In this document: piece by piece, positions 48,501-51,539 of the stretch
Numbering within the stretch: position 1 is the stretch's first letter
How the letters are laid out: each line of letters begins with the position of its first letter
Assembly: GCA_903813345.2 (NCBI GenBank)
Contig: CAIIXF020000009.1
Coordinates: forward strand, 24,143,759-24,207,758
From: Owenia fusiformis
Lineage: Eukaryota > Annelida > Polychaeta > Sabellida > Oweniidae
DNA length: 64,000 nucleotides
Direction of reading: 5' to 3'
Notes under the pieces: generated by a model
Told to the model about the DNA's origin: nothing
Databases searched by the model: none
Seen by the model: the letters and a program-made list of their open reading frames with translations, nothing else
Position numbers and translations under genes: made by a program

Positions 48501-49089
48501 ATTAACCCAATCTACAGTATTAGATCTAGTCATTTATTATCATTATCCCGATTAATTTTCGTCATTTATAGTAAATAGAGCGGAAATATTCATGAAGAAG
48601 GCCGAGGTAATCAAGTGGTCATGTGTTTGAAGTTAAAAGTCAAAGTTCAAAAATTTGCATATCTCGTTTGGATCTCGTGAACTCAAACGTCCTTGACATT
48701 GATTTCGCGATCTACTTATGAACACAACCTGAAGTTTTGGTGAGTCTGAACATTTCATTATTTTATATCAACTTGTACCCGCCTTATACAAATATTTTTG
48801 CTTCTAGTTTAAGATGAACATCTCTTCAACATATTCACCAATTTTCAAGGTGAACATTCTTGTAATAAACGAGAAATTTATGTGCACAAAATATCGCCGA
48901 GATTTCCATGCCAAGGGTATCAATCATAACAGACCGAATATTATATTCGGTCTGTTGGATACATACTAGTCATTATATAGAGATCTACAATCAAATTTTT
49001 TATTCTGTCAATCAGTTCATATGGTTAGAATAAGGAAAGAATGTGATGTAACCACGTGTCTACTTACCGGCTTGTTCTATGTCATCCAT
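135..49089 (-). CDS. WDR90: WDR90/POC16 orthologue, N-terminal 500 codons (12 exons, continues beyond left edge)
   Basis: WDR90/POC16 is a centriole and cilium-associated protein with an N-terminal CFAP20/DUF667 domain followed by many WD40 repeats. Exons read on the minus strand: 49068-49089, 43327-43418, 42800-43112, 42349-42519, 41717-41840, 41164-41249, 40538-40650, 40050-40244, 39140-39208, 37884-37994, 376-521 and 135-192. All have AG/GT borders and compatible phases, and they sum to 1500 nt. The protein begins MDDIEQAVWQHPYVNVF. The DUF667 domain (about residues 8-200) contains YIQLPTTLSQSLGLTG, FKEFKSTSTWLQFP, SPMPREMAF and WHDHY, all matching my knowledge of vertebrate WDR90. A low-complexity linker follows, then PDPILQL, IVGFGG, VYPCHAV, FFIGHTDK and the first WD repeats (VVRVWDFE, VLCGVGKDSH). 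The intron between exons 10 and 11 is 37.4 kb and hosts the linker-like cluster. Identity is near certain; the least certain joins are exons 6-8. Confidence 0.9.
522..1437. other. WDR90 intron sequence left of the cluster
   Basis: AT-rich sequence with no exon I can support apart from the small TIR element listed separately. The 76-codon open frame at 878-1108 has no recognisable motif and no plausible splice context. I treat it as chance. Confidence 0.5.
678..856. mobile_element. Short TIR element (CAGTAAAA ends), MITE-like
   Basis: The segment begins CAGTAAAATCTCTATACAG and ends with the inverted CAGTAAAA motif (...TTTTACTG). Internally it carries several copies of GTGTTCACTA-type words in both orientations. 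A related element with the same ends lies at 43841-43951. A pogo/Tigger-like origin is possible, but no clear target duplication is visible. Confidence 0.5.
1438..2430. mobile_element. Repeat family A copy upstream of linker-like gene 1
   Basis: Starts near CCAAAGCGTAGCAAATC and ends GAACTTCGTTTGATGGGATAA. It contains degenerate units of about 135 bp (GTGTCAT..GACAGTGTGCCATG..ATTCACATACC..AAAATGGCGGCC) and a short GGACGGAC/GTACGTAC stretch near its right end. A better-preserved copy lies at 17865-19012, and truncated right ends lie upstream of genes 2, 3 and 4. No coding capacity is seen. Confidence 0.7.
2431..2679 (+). promoter_or_regulatory. Upstream region of linker-like gene 1 (conserved in all four genes)
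   Basis: About 250 bp from ttatcactaaatcataac to the ATG is almost identical before all four linker-like genes (also 10166-10414, 20706-20955 and 29024-29272). It begins directly at the end of a family A repeat. It must contain the 5' UTR and probably the core promoter, but no canonical TATA box at a sensible distance or defined start site can be picked by eye. Confidence 0.5.
2680..9257 (+). CDS. Extracellular haemoglobin linker-like protein, gene 1 (LDLa plus linker C-terminal-like domain)
   Basis: Linkers are non-haem proteins that assemble globin dodecamers into the giant extracellular haemoglobin of annelids. Exons: 2680-2840, 3466-3575, 4039-4106, 4338-4395, 4824-5010 and 9053-9257; 789 nt, 262 residues. 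Order: signal peptide (RILLFVLVCIYHTRSLVEA), a CDC motif, a charged probably helical segment from exons 1-2 (about 45-90), an LDLa domain split over exons 3-4 (six Cys; CDGIVDCMDGSDED calcium site), then a domain of about 130 residues opening NPVPVGTKL and ending FDQLCGR. This order and length match annelid linkers. Start: this ATG is present in all four copies, whereas the ATG 27 bp upstream is lost here (ctg) and the next one (MRI) is lost in gene 4. Poly(A) signal AATAAA is at 9349-9354. The C-terminal domain is divergent, so another secreted LDLa family is the alternative. Confidence 0.72.
3571..3630 (+). repeat. Repeated splice-donor-like words after exon 2
   Basis: The exon 2 donor CTAT|gtgagtaat is followed within 60 bp by similar copies (gctatgtgagtaatgag, ccatgtgagtac and a weaker ctatttgagtaaag). 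The same arrangement is kept in all four genes. It looks like a short tandem duplication that copied the donor site. Confidence 0.6.
3792..4002. repeat. Intron 2 tandem repeat with AATAAAGCTACTTATTATC units
   Basis: About eight imperfect units of roughly 23-25 bp with core ATTGAATAAAGCTACTTGT. Most units contain an AATAAA hexamer in the sense orientation. Orthologous arrays in intron 2 of the other genes (about 11531-11740, 22069-22252, 30223-30400) differ in unit number. Confidence 0.8.
4622..4802. mobile_element. MITE with CAGGCCCGTAGCC ends in intron 4 of gene 1
   Basis: Left end CAGGCCCGTAGCCAGGGGG, right end an imperfect inverse (GGCAACGGGCCTG). The body is G/C-run-rich. The same family occurs in intron 4 of all four linker-like genes and twice in OGFOD3 intron 1 (50926-51131, 53963-54154), where 5-6 bp target duplications are visible. 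Confidence 0.8.
5120..5482 (-). mobile_element. tRNA-derived SINE-like element, intron 5 of gene 1
   Basis: Read on the minus strand, the head resembles a tRNA promoter and the element ends in a (ATACA)n pentanucleotide tail, seen on the plus strand as TGTAT/CGTAT repeats at about 5122-5200. The best-preserved copy is in gene 4 (33221-33642), with an A-box-like TAGCTCAGCTTAAGC and a B-box-like GGATTCGATCC. It is present at the same place in all four genes, so the insertion predates the duplications. Confidence 0.6.
6404..8060. mobile_element. Foldback-type TIR element with inverted minisatellites (intron 5, gene 1)
   Basis: Ends are CACAGGGAGATATGCCGA and its inverse TCGGCATATCTCCCTGTG. Inside the termini lie about 200 bp of GACAACTCATCCCCT(A/G) units (6614-6819), and near the other end (about 7809-7903) the same unit in inverse orientation. 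Gene 4 has the matching empty site (ctgttatgggcaagggtat near 34043-34061), so the insertion and a likely AA duplication are well defined. The 99-codon minus-strand frame at 7317-7616 overlaps an internal inverted repeat and is not called a gene. Equivalent copies: 14140-16319 and 25089-26808. Confidence 0.85.
8061..9052. other. Remainder of intron 5, gene 1
   Basis: About 1 kb of AT-rich intron sequence shared with genes 2 and 3 and partly with gene 4. It includes a short C-rich CCACCAACCGCC stretch. In gene 2 this region carries two further insertions. No coding signal is seen before the acceptor ttcttttcag. Confidence 0.5.
9258..10414. other. Gene 1-gene 2 intergenic spacer
   Basis: Contains the gene 1 3' UTR with AATAAA at 9349-9354, then about 450 bp found only in the spacers between genes and absent after gene 4. 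It also holds a 22 bp perfect inverted repeat (GACCTGAATCGATTGCAAAC.. at 9804-9825 and 9879-9900), the truncated right end of a family A repeat (9902-10165), and the conserved upstream region of gene 2. Confidence 0.7.
10415..19798 (+). CDS. Extracellular haemoglobin linker-like protein, gene 2
   Basis: Near-identical duplicate of gene 1. Exons: 10415-10575, 11204-11313, 11777-11844, 12076-12133, 12563-12749 and 19594-19798; each length equals the gene 1 exon, giving 262 residues. An in-frame ATG at 10388 would add MLPENIFIN, but only the ATG at 10415 is shared by all four genes and directly precedes the hydrophobic signal peptide. Differences from gene 1 include DKDRC for DKDLC at the LDLa end, EVKVKV for EVNVKV, VLNYV for VMNYV and FGYIYKG for YGDIYKG. 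Intron 5 is swollen to 6.8 kb by insertions. Poly(A) signal is at 19890-19895. All six LDLa cysteines and every splice site are intact, so this looks functional. Confidence 0.72.
12360..12541. mobile_element. CAGGCCCGTAGCC MITE, intron 4 of gene 2
   Basis: Orthologous to the element at 4622-4802, with the same flanks and the same ends. It was carried along by the gene duplication. Confidence 0.78.
12861..13215 (-). mobile_element. tRNA-derived SINE-like element, intron 5 of gene 2
   Basis: Same insertion as in gene 1, with a shorter pentanucleotide tail (TGTAT units at about 12864-12930). Confidence 0.58.
14140..16319. mobile_element. Foldback TIR element copy in gene 2, carrying a nested MITE
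   Basis: Same ends and inverted minisatellites as the gene 1 copy. It is about 520 bp longer because a second element (14704-15221) inserted after the duplication. Confidence 0.85.
14704..15221. mobile_element. Palindromic MITE nested in the foldback element, unique to gene 2
   Basis: Ends are CACTGTTCCACAACTGG and its inverse CCAGTTGTGGAACAGTG, and the element is largely palindromic over its length. It is flanked by a CTTAT duplication (14699-14703 and 15222-15226). Gene 1 shows the empty site (tccttatattacatgac). A superfamily cannot be assigned from the ends alone. Confidence 0.85.
16764..17853 (-). mobile_element. Mariner-like element with degenerate transposase, intron 5 of gene 2
   Basis: Ends are CGAGGGGTGATCAATAAGT and its inverse, extended by long subterminal inverted repeats of roughly 200 bp. 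It is flanked by TA. Genes 1 and 3 carry the empty site (cccatatataaaaac or close). On the minus strand near 17330-17440 a frame reads MDNAPAHRAQNEF, and a shifted frame reads APYCPDLLICDLF, which recall the second and third catalytic blocks of mariner transposases. The transposase is broken by frameshifts and stops. The insertion is younger than the gene duplication. Confidence 0.82.
17865..19012. mobile_element. Repeat family A, full-length-like copy in intron 5 of gene 2
   Basis: Inserted only 11 bp beyond the mariner-like element. It starts near CCAGAACAACGGCAACGCC and ends GTTCGATGGGATAA; an internal ATCCCATCGAAC near the left end is the inverse of GTTCGATGGGAT at the right. It contains about five 135 bp units (CCTTCTACCAAAAGTGTCAT start). 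The right end has a CGAACTTCGTTCG hairpin close to the terminus, which might suggest a Helitron-like or other rolling-circle origin, but no canonical CTRR end is seen. Confidence 0.72.
18860..18972. repeat. Simple repeat of ACGG and ACGT words within family A
   Basis: Alternating GGACGGAC and GTACGTAC blocks over about 110 bp. They explain the Arg/Thr/Asp-repeat open frames on both strands (18748-19037), which are not genes. Confidence 0.9.
19799..20955. other. Gene 2-gene 3 intergenic spacer
   Basis: Same layout as the gene 1-gene 2 spacer: AATAAA at 19890-19895, a 22 bp inverted repeat (20345-20366 and 20420-20441), a truncated family A right end (20443-20705) and the conserved upstream region of gene 3. 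It is almost identical to the previous spacer. Confidence 0.7.
20956..28116 (+). CDS. Extracellular haemoglobin linker-like protein, gene 3
   Basis: Exons: 20956-21116, 21742-21851, 22291-22358, 22590-22647, 23508-23694 and 27912-28116; 262 residues with all splice sites intact. An upstream in-frame ATG is at 20929. The LDLa domain is unchanged (CDGIVDCMDGSDEDKDLC). The C-terminal domain is more diverged than in genes 1-2: KALIPAY, EVTIKV, VKVLEIASGNARIDLKND, TYHVGSS and FGCIYKG. The last adds a cysteine not present in the other copies. In annelid linkers as I recall them a cysteine occurs at about this position (..ADCxI..), so gene 3 may have regained or kept it. Intron 4 holds an extra insertion. 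Poly(A) signal is at 28208-28213. Confidence 0.72.
22758..23179. mobile_element. TIR insertion unique to intron 4 of gene 3
   Basis: Present in gene 3 and absent at the same point in genes 1, 2 and 4 (ttttattttattcacaag). The ends are GATGCGAGTAG and the inverse CTACTCGCACC, an imperfect match of about 11 bp. No open frame is visible. The exact limits may extend a few bases on either side. Confidence 0.7.
23301..23486. mobile_element. CAGGCCCGTAGCC MITE, intron 4 of gene 3
   Basis: Orthologous to the copies in genes 1 and 2, with an expanded C run (ccccccccccct) in the middle. Confidence 0.77.
23803..24172 (-). mobile_element. tRNA-derived SINE-like element, intron 5 of gene 3
   Basis: Same insertion as in the other genes. 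This copy keeps a longer head (GAGGTACATGTGCTACCGC near 24138-24156) that genes 1 and 2 have lost. Confidence 0.58.
25089..26808. mobile_element. Foldback TIR element copy, intron 5 of gene 3
   Basis: Same termini and insertion site as in genes 1 and 2. The right-hand inverted minisatellite is expanded (about 26495-26645, roughly nine units of GGATGAGTTGTCTAGG), showing unit-number drift since duplication. Confidence 0.84.
28117..29272. other. Gene 3-gene 4 intergenic spacer
   Basis: AATAAA at 28208-28213, an inverted repeat (28663-28684 and 28737-28758, one mismatch), a truncated family A end (28760-29023) and the conserved upstream region of gene 4. Confidence 0.68.
29273..34847 (+). CDS. 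Extracellular haemoglobin linker-like protein, gene 4 (most diverged copy)
   Basis: Exons: 29273-29433, 29899-30008, 30436-30503, 30745-30802, 32924-33110 and 34643-34847; 262 residues. An upstream in-frame ATG is at 29246. The Met of MRILLF is Thr here, which supports the start at 29273. LDLa differences: DQCSKKGH, IHWLF and CTDGSDED, with all six cysteines kept. The C-terminal domain reads NPIPVGTKLKGLIPAY and EVTLNV, with MNLVKIQEIASGKTLIDLKND and FKIRAELSYHVGSSKTFGYIYKG in exon 6. Introns 1 and 5 are shorter than in genes 1-3 and intron 5 lacks the foldback element, so this copy branched first. Poly(A) signal is at 34992-34997, and the 3' flank differs from the spacers between genes. Confidence 0.72.
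31021..32902. mobile_element. CAGGCCCGTAGCC MITE of gene 4 interrupted by a family B element
   Basis: Left end CAGGCCCGTAGCCAGGGGG at 31021 and right end GGCTACGGGCCAG at 32902. The middle is split by the family B insertion (31067-32838). It is the same insertion as the intron 4 MITE of genes 1-3. Confidence 0.78.
31067..32838. mobile_element. Repeat family B element (160 bp internal units) nested in a MITE
   Basis: Starts AACAAGAAAACAAATGTG and ends GGGGACATAAAAAG. Near the ends ATGTCCCC and GGGGACAT form a short inverted pair. The interior holds about seven units of roughly 160 bp with the core GGCTGCCTTGACATTTACCC and ATCCCTGAAAATTTGAAATT. A non-repeated right part ends in a CGGACGTACAGACGGACAG stretch. 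A second copy is at 44225-45496. No coding capacity is seen. Confidence 0.78.
33221..33642 (-). mobile_element. tRNA-derived SINE-like element, intron 5 of gene 4 (best-preserved head)
   Basis: Minus-strand head CACCCATATAGCTCAGCTTA contains an A-box-like TAGCTCAGC. About 30 bp later GGATTCGATCC matches a polymerase III B box. The tail is a long run of ATACG/ATACA pentanucleotides (33223-33340 on plus). Confidence 0.65.
36838..37310. repeat. Direct repeat, two copies of about 150 bp
   Basis: 36838-36990 and 37147-37310 match closely (core CCCTATGTAACTGGAGATCC, AACAACTTGGCGGTC). The left copy is a few bases shorter. On the minus strand the start of each copy (AGCAAATTGTGCACAG) resembles part of WDR90 exon 10 (AGCAAATGGTGCACAG), but the similarity fades after about 35 bp. 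No known element was recognised. Confidence 0.65.
37588..37791 (-). other. Open stretch with coding-like composition in the WDR90 intron, unassigned
   Basis: Directly after WDR90 exon 10 on the minus strand, a possible acceptor (aaactaag) precedes 67 open codons ending in TGA, including ENDLETEEDTSTKDFNEMCK and AAAERSLTKFDNMIKLQLNP. The composition is charged and could be coding. If spliced to exon 10 it would give a short WDR90 form ending before the WD repeats. Because the true continuation of the protein is found at 376-521, I treat this as an alternative terminal exon at best or chance. No family was recognised. Confidence 0.25.
38226..39072. mobile_element. hAT-type non-autonomous element in WDR90 intron 9
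   Basis: Termini TAGGGGTCCCGCGAT and inverse ATCGTGGGACCCCTA, flanked by an exact 8 bp duplication ATGTATAT (38218-38225 and 39073-39080). Subterminal regions are rich in CGTATCGATACG words. An 8 bp duplication and TAGGGG-type ends fit hAT elements. No transposase frame is present in 847 bp. Confidence 0.85.
39211..39330. repeat. 21 bp tandem repeat abutting the WDR90 exon 9 acceptor
   Basis: Units GTAAGTACAATGTGGTAATAT repeat four times with few changes, followed by a degenerate fifth. On the minus strand the last unit provides the attgtacttac tract immediately before the AG of exon 9 (starting at 39208), so the 3' splice site appears to be built from repeat sequence. Confidence 0.8.
43841..43951. 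mobile_element. Short CAGTAAAA-ended element
   Basis: Starts CAGTAAAACCTGTGTACA and ends ACACTTTACTG, with GTGTTCACTAGATAAGG inside. Related to 678-856. Confidence 0.5.
44225..45496. mobile_element. Repeat family B, second copy
   Basis: Same start (AACAAGAACACAAATGTG) and end (GGGGACATAAAAAG) as 31067-32838, but with only about four of the 160 bp units and the same non-repeated right part. Unit number therefore varies between copies. Confidence 0.78.
45946..47993. mobile_element. 2 kb inverted-repeat element with 75 bp arms
   Basis: Arms 45946-46020 and 47919-47993 begin GCCTTACCATCGACAAGG and are inverse copies with about one mismatch. The interior is not recognisable except for the nested Tc1/mariner-type element. 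The arms carry a GTCACGTGACC motif. A young DNA transposon or a recent inverted duplication would both fit. No clear target duplication was found. Confidence 0.7.
46666..47282 (+). mobile_element. Tc1/mariner-type element with transposase relic
   Basis: Ends CAGAGTGTCCCAAAG and inverse CTTTCGGGACACCCTG, flanked by TA on both sides, with diverged subterminal inverted repeats of about 160 bp. In the centre the plus strand reads YPGNSPDLNVTENIDAILEY (46836-46905), which matches the SPDLNPIEN block around the last catalytic acidic residue of Tc1/mariner transposases. Stops follow soon after, so the gene is dead. It is nested within the 45946-47993 structure. Confidence 0.82.
48013..48517. mobile_element. 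MITE with CTGTAGATTGGGTTAATTTG ends
   Basis: Terminal inverted repeats of about 25 bp (CTGTAGATTGGGTTAATTTG and inverse), flanked by TA. The interior repeats AATTTGGCG words. It lies 20 bp from the 45946-47993 element in WDR90 intron 1. Confidence 0.8.
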
Positions 49090-49825
49090 CGAACTAGGTT
49101 ACATCGTGGAACGCAGCCGAACAGGACGCTGAAGGCAACAGCATATCTATCTTGATCTTAGCCGAATTTTGGGAAATTTAGATCGTCCATTTTGCAAGCT
49201 CACGTGACTGACACGTGACACATGTCTGATCACGTGACTAGTTACTGTATCGATCATGTGACTTAATCACGTGTCAATGACGTGTCACCCAATCATGTCT
49301 TCAAGGAAAACGGAAGTAAATATTTTGGAAAATGTTTTCCGAGCATTTGCTACTGATTATAGAAGGCCCAATTACGCAACGAACGAAACTGCTAAATTGT
49401 TTTCGTGCCTAACATGCGCAGTACGCAATGAAAGAAACTGCTAAATTGTATTTTTTAGAGCTGTTTATTGATCTATTGATTCATAAAGACCTGTAATGAT
49501 GCATTCAAATAAGACCGCCTCCTAAATGAAAACAGTACACATAAGGTGGTGAAAAAACAACGAACTAAAGTTGAAAGATCGCAACGTTCGCTACTTTGTT
49601 CAATTCCGGAAATCTCCAAGGGGCTGCAAATGGGAAATTATTTAGATTTAGATTTTATAACCTCAGAATACTGGCTTCATTGTCGTGTTTGGCTGCGTTC
49701 CACGATGTAACCTAGTCCGATGGATGACATAGAACAAGCTAGTAAGTAGACACGTGGTTACATCACATTCTTTCCTTATTCTAACCATATGAACTGATTG
49801 ACAGAATAAAAAATTTGATTGTAGA
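48984..49825. repeat. 135 bp inverted repeat duplicating WDR90 exon 1
   Basis: Arms 48984-49118 and 49691-49825 are inverse copies with about three mismatches, separated by 572 bp. The left arm contains the WDR90 start codon, the seven following codons and the exon 1 donor. The right arm carries the same features in plus orientation (ATGGATGACATAGAACAAGC then gtaagt). It may be an inverted duplication of the 5' end or a foldback element whose arm became exon 1. Confidence 0.88.
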
Positions 49826-50467
49826 GATAAGATTCAATGTTAATTTTCATGATACCTCTGTCAAAATAGGAGAAGGCCGGGATTCACATGGAATGCTGAT
49901 TCAGTGATTGGTAGTGCTAGGCCTAATCATATGTTGTGAAAAATCAACAAAAATTGAAAAATATCGAAAAAATGATTTCATAAAAACAACTTTTTAAAAA
50001 AATGTACTTACAATGCGACATTTTCAGAAAAATTGTCTCGCAACTGTAGCAGCGATTTTTCCCTCAATTCAAAGACTAACAATTATTGAAAGATTCCATC
50101 TATTTTATATGATATATTCGGAAATAAAGGCAATTTTGATAACCAAAATAAACTTTGAATTTGAGCGCATTTTTCTTGCGCATAGCAAATCTAAATGTCA
50201 AACTCTAAAGTTAAGCCGTTCAACATATGACTAATATTTTCGCAGTAATATAACCTCTTCTTAATTTTTCCTATATTATTTTATAAGTAAAATTATTAAT
50301 AGATTAAGTAAAATAAAATTCATTAACATTTGTACAGTAAAAAAAATTTTCTTTGGTTGATTTCTAATTTAATCTTATTTTCAAAGTTGTCATTTTTATC
50401 TATTATCACTCAATAGAAATTTAGAAACAAAATAAAATTATTTTGTGAAATAATTCATGTTATCAAA
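49090..50467. promoter_or_regulatory. Divergent WDR90/OGFOD3 promoter region with E-box cluster
   Basis: Head-to-head spacing of about 1.4 kb between start codons. CACGTG occurs at 49201, 49212, 49231 and 49268, all within 73 bp, with near matches at 49254 and 49280 and further copies in each inverted-repeat arm (49053, 49751). Several sit in TCACGTGAC-like contexts typical of USF/MITF-type bHLH-zip sites. The rest of the interval (49826-50467) is AT-rich, with no other motif I can support. Confidence 0.55.
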
Positions 50468-51504
50468 ATGCCAACAAGAAAGCGAACATTGAAACCTAAT
50501 GCTCAACAAACCGAAGATGATTTGGCCAGGTAAGATTGGTGTATTTGCTGTTTTTAAGCACAGTGAAGTAAAAACCCGCGAACTATTACTAATTATCGCC
50601 CACACTTTTGTTGTGATTCACAGAGGTAGAACTCTCCTTACTTTTTGTACCATTGAGTTGCATGTAAAATTGACAAAGTTCGAATTAGAATTTCTCAAAT
50701 CGCAGCCTATCGATTTCCAAAGAATTTCAGAGAAATATAGCAAAGCATCTCACCTCTCAATTCAACTCAACTCAATTCAACAAAAACATCCCACGAAAAT
50801 CAAAAGTTCTGCTCTTTTACATAATACGTGTACCAAAACGTCATCATATTTATGTACATTGACCAATTCACCACTACCAAGATCATCTATCCGCAGAAAA
50901 TAATCCCAAATATTTTATTGTTCACCAGGCCCGTAGCCAGGATTTGCCAAGGGGGGTTCAATTTTCAAAAATTTCCAGGGGGGGTTCACATTTGACAATT
51001 TTGCCCCAAATATGGCTAAAATCACTTGAAAAGTGCTCAAAATGGTGAAAAACTGCATGATTTTGAAAGAATTTTTGGCCAGGGGGGGGGTTCGCCCGAA
51101 CCCTGCGAACCCCCGCCTGGCTACGGGCCTGTTCACTGTTATGATCACATGTTTCCCAGTTATTCTGGGCATTATATACCAGCAAATAAGAGTATTCTAT
51201 CCAAAGATGGTGCTGTAGTATACCATTGAAGTCCCAAACAGGTTTCTTATAGAACTACTTTCCTCATACCACGAGATAAACAAACCGGGTAAGGATAGTA
51301 CACAGATCCGGGTTCACAGACCAGCAGAGGCAGAGGGGAGAATTCTCAAATCTGAGAGATGGCAATGTCAACCTCGATGACCAATTTTATAAACTGGAAT
51401 CATTTGCCATTAGAATTGATGTCAGAATCAATGTTCGCTGTTGTTTTCTGAATATTCTCATCAAGTGTGGATAATGTAGTCTTTAACTAGTTCAACAAGA
51501 TAAA

Positions 51505-51539
<35 letters not shown>

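Larger units (their letters stand above)
43419..49067 (-). other. WDR90 intron 1
   Basis: 5.6 kb between the 22 nt coding part of exon 1 and exon 2. Nearly everything recognisable in it is mobile: a small TIR element, a family B copy, a nested inverted-repeat structure and another MITE. I see no other exon. Confidence 0.75.

Noticed and set aside
49293-49442. Short ATG frame starting MSSRKTEVNILENVFRAFAT in the divergent promoter
   Set aside because: About 49 codons, containing a duplicated GAAACTGCTAAATTG word, with no donor or match. Probably chance.
51026-51218. Overlapping frames around 50915-51229 on both strands
   Set aside because: All fall within the CAGGCCCGTAGCC MITE and its flanks.
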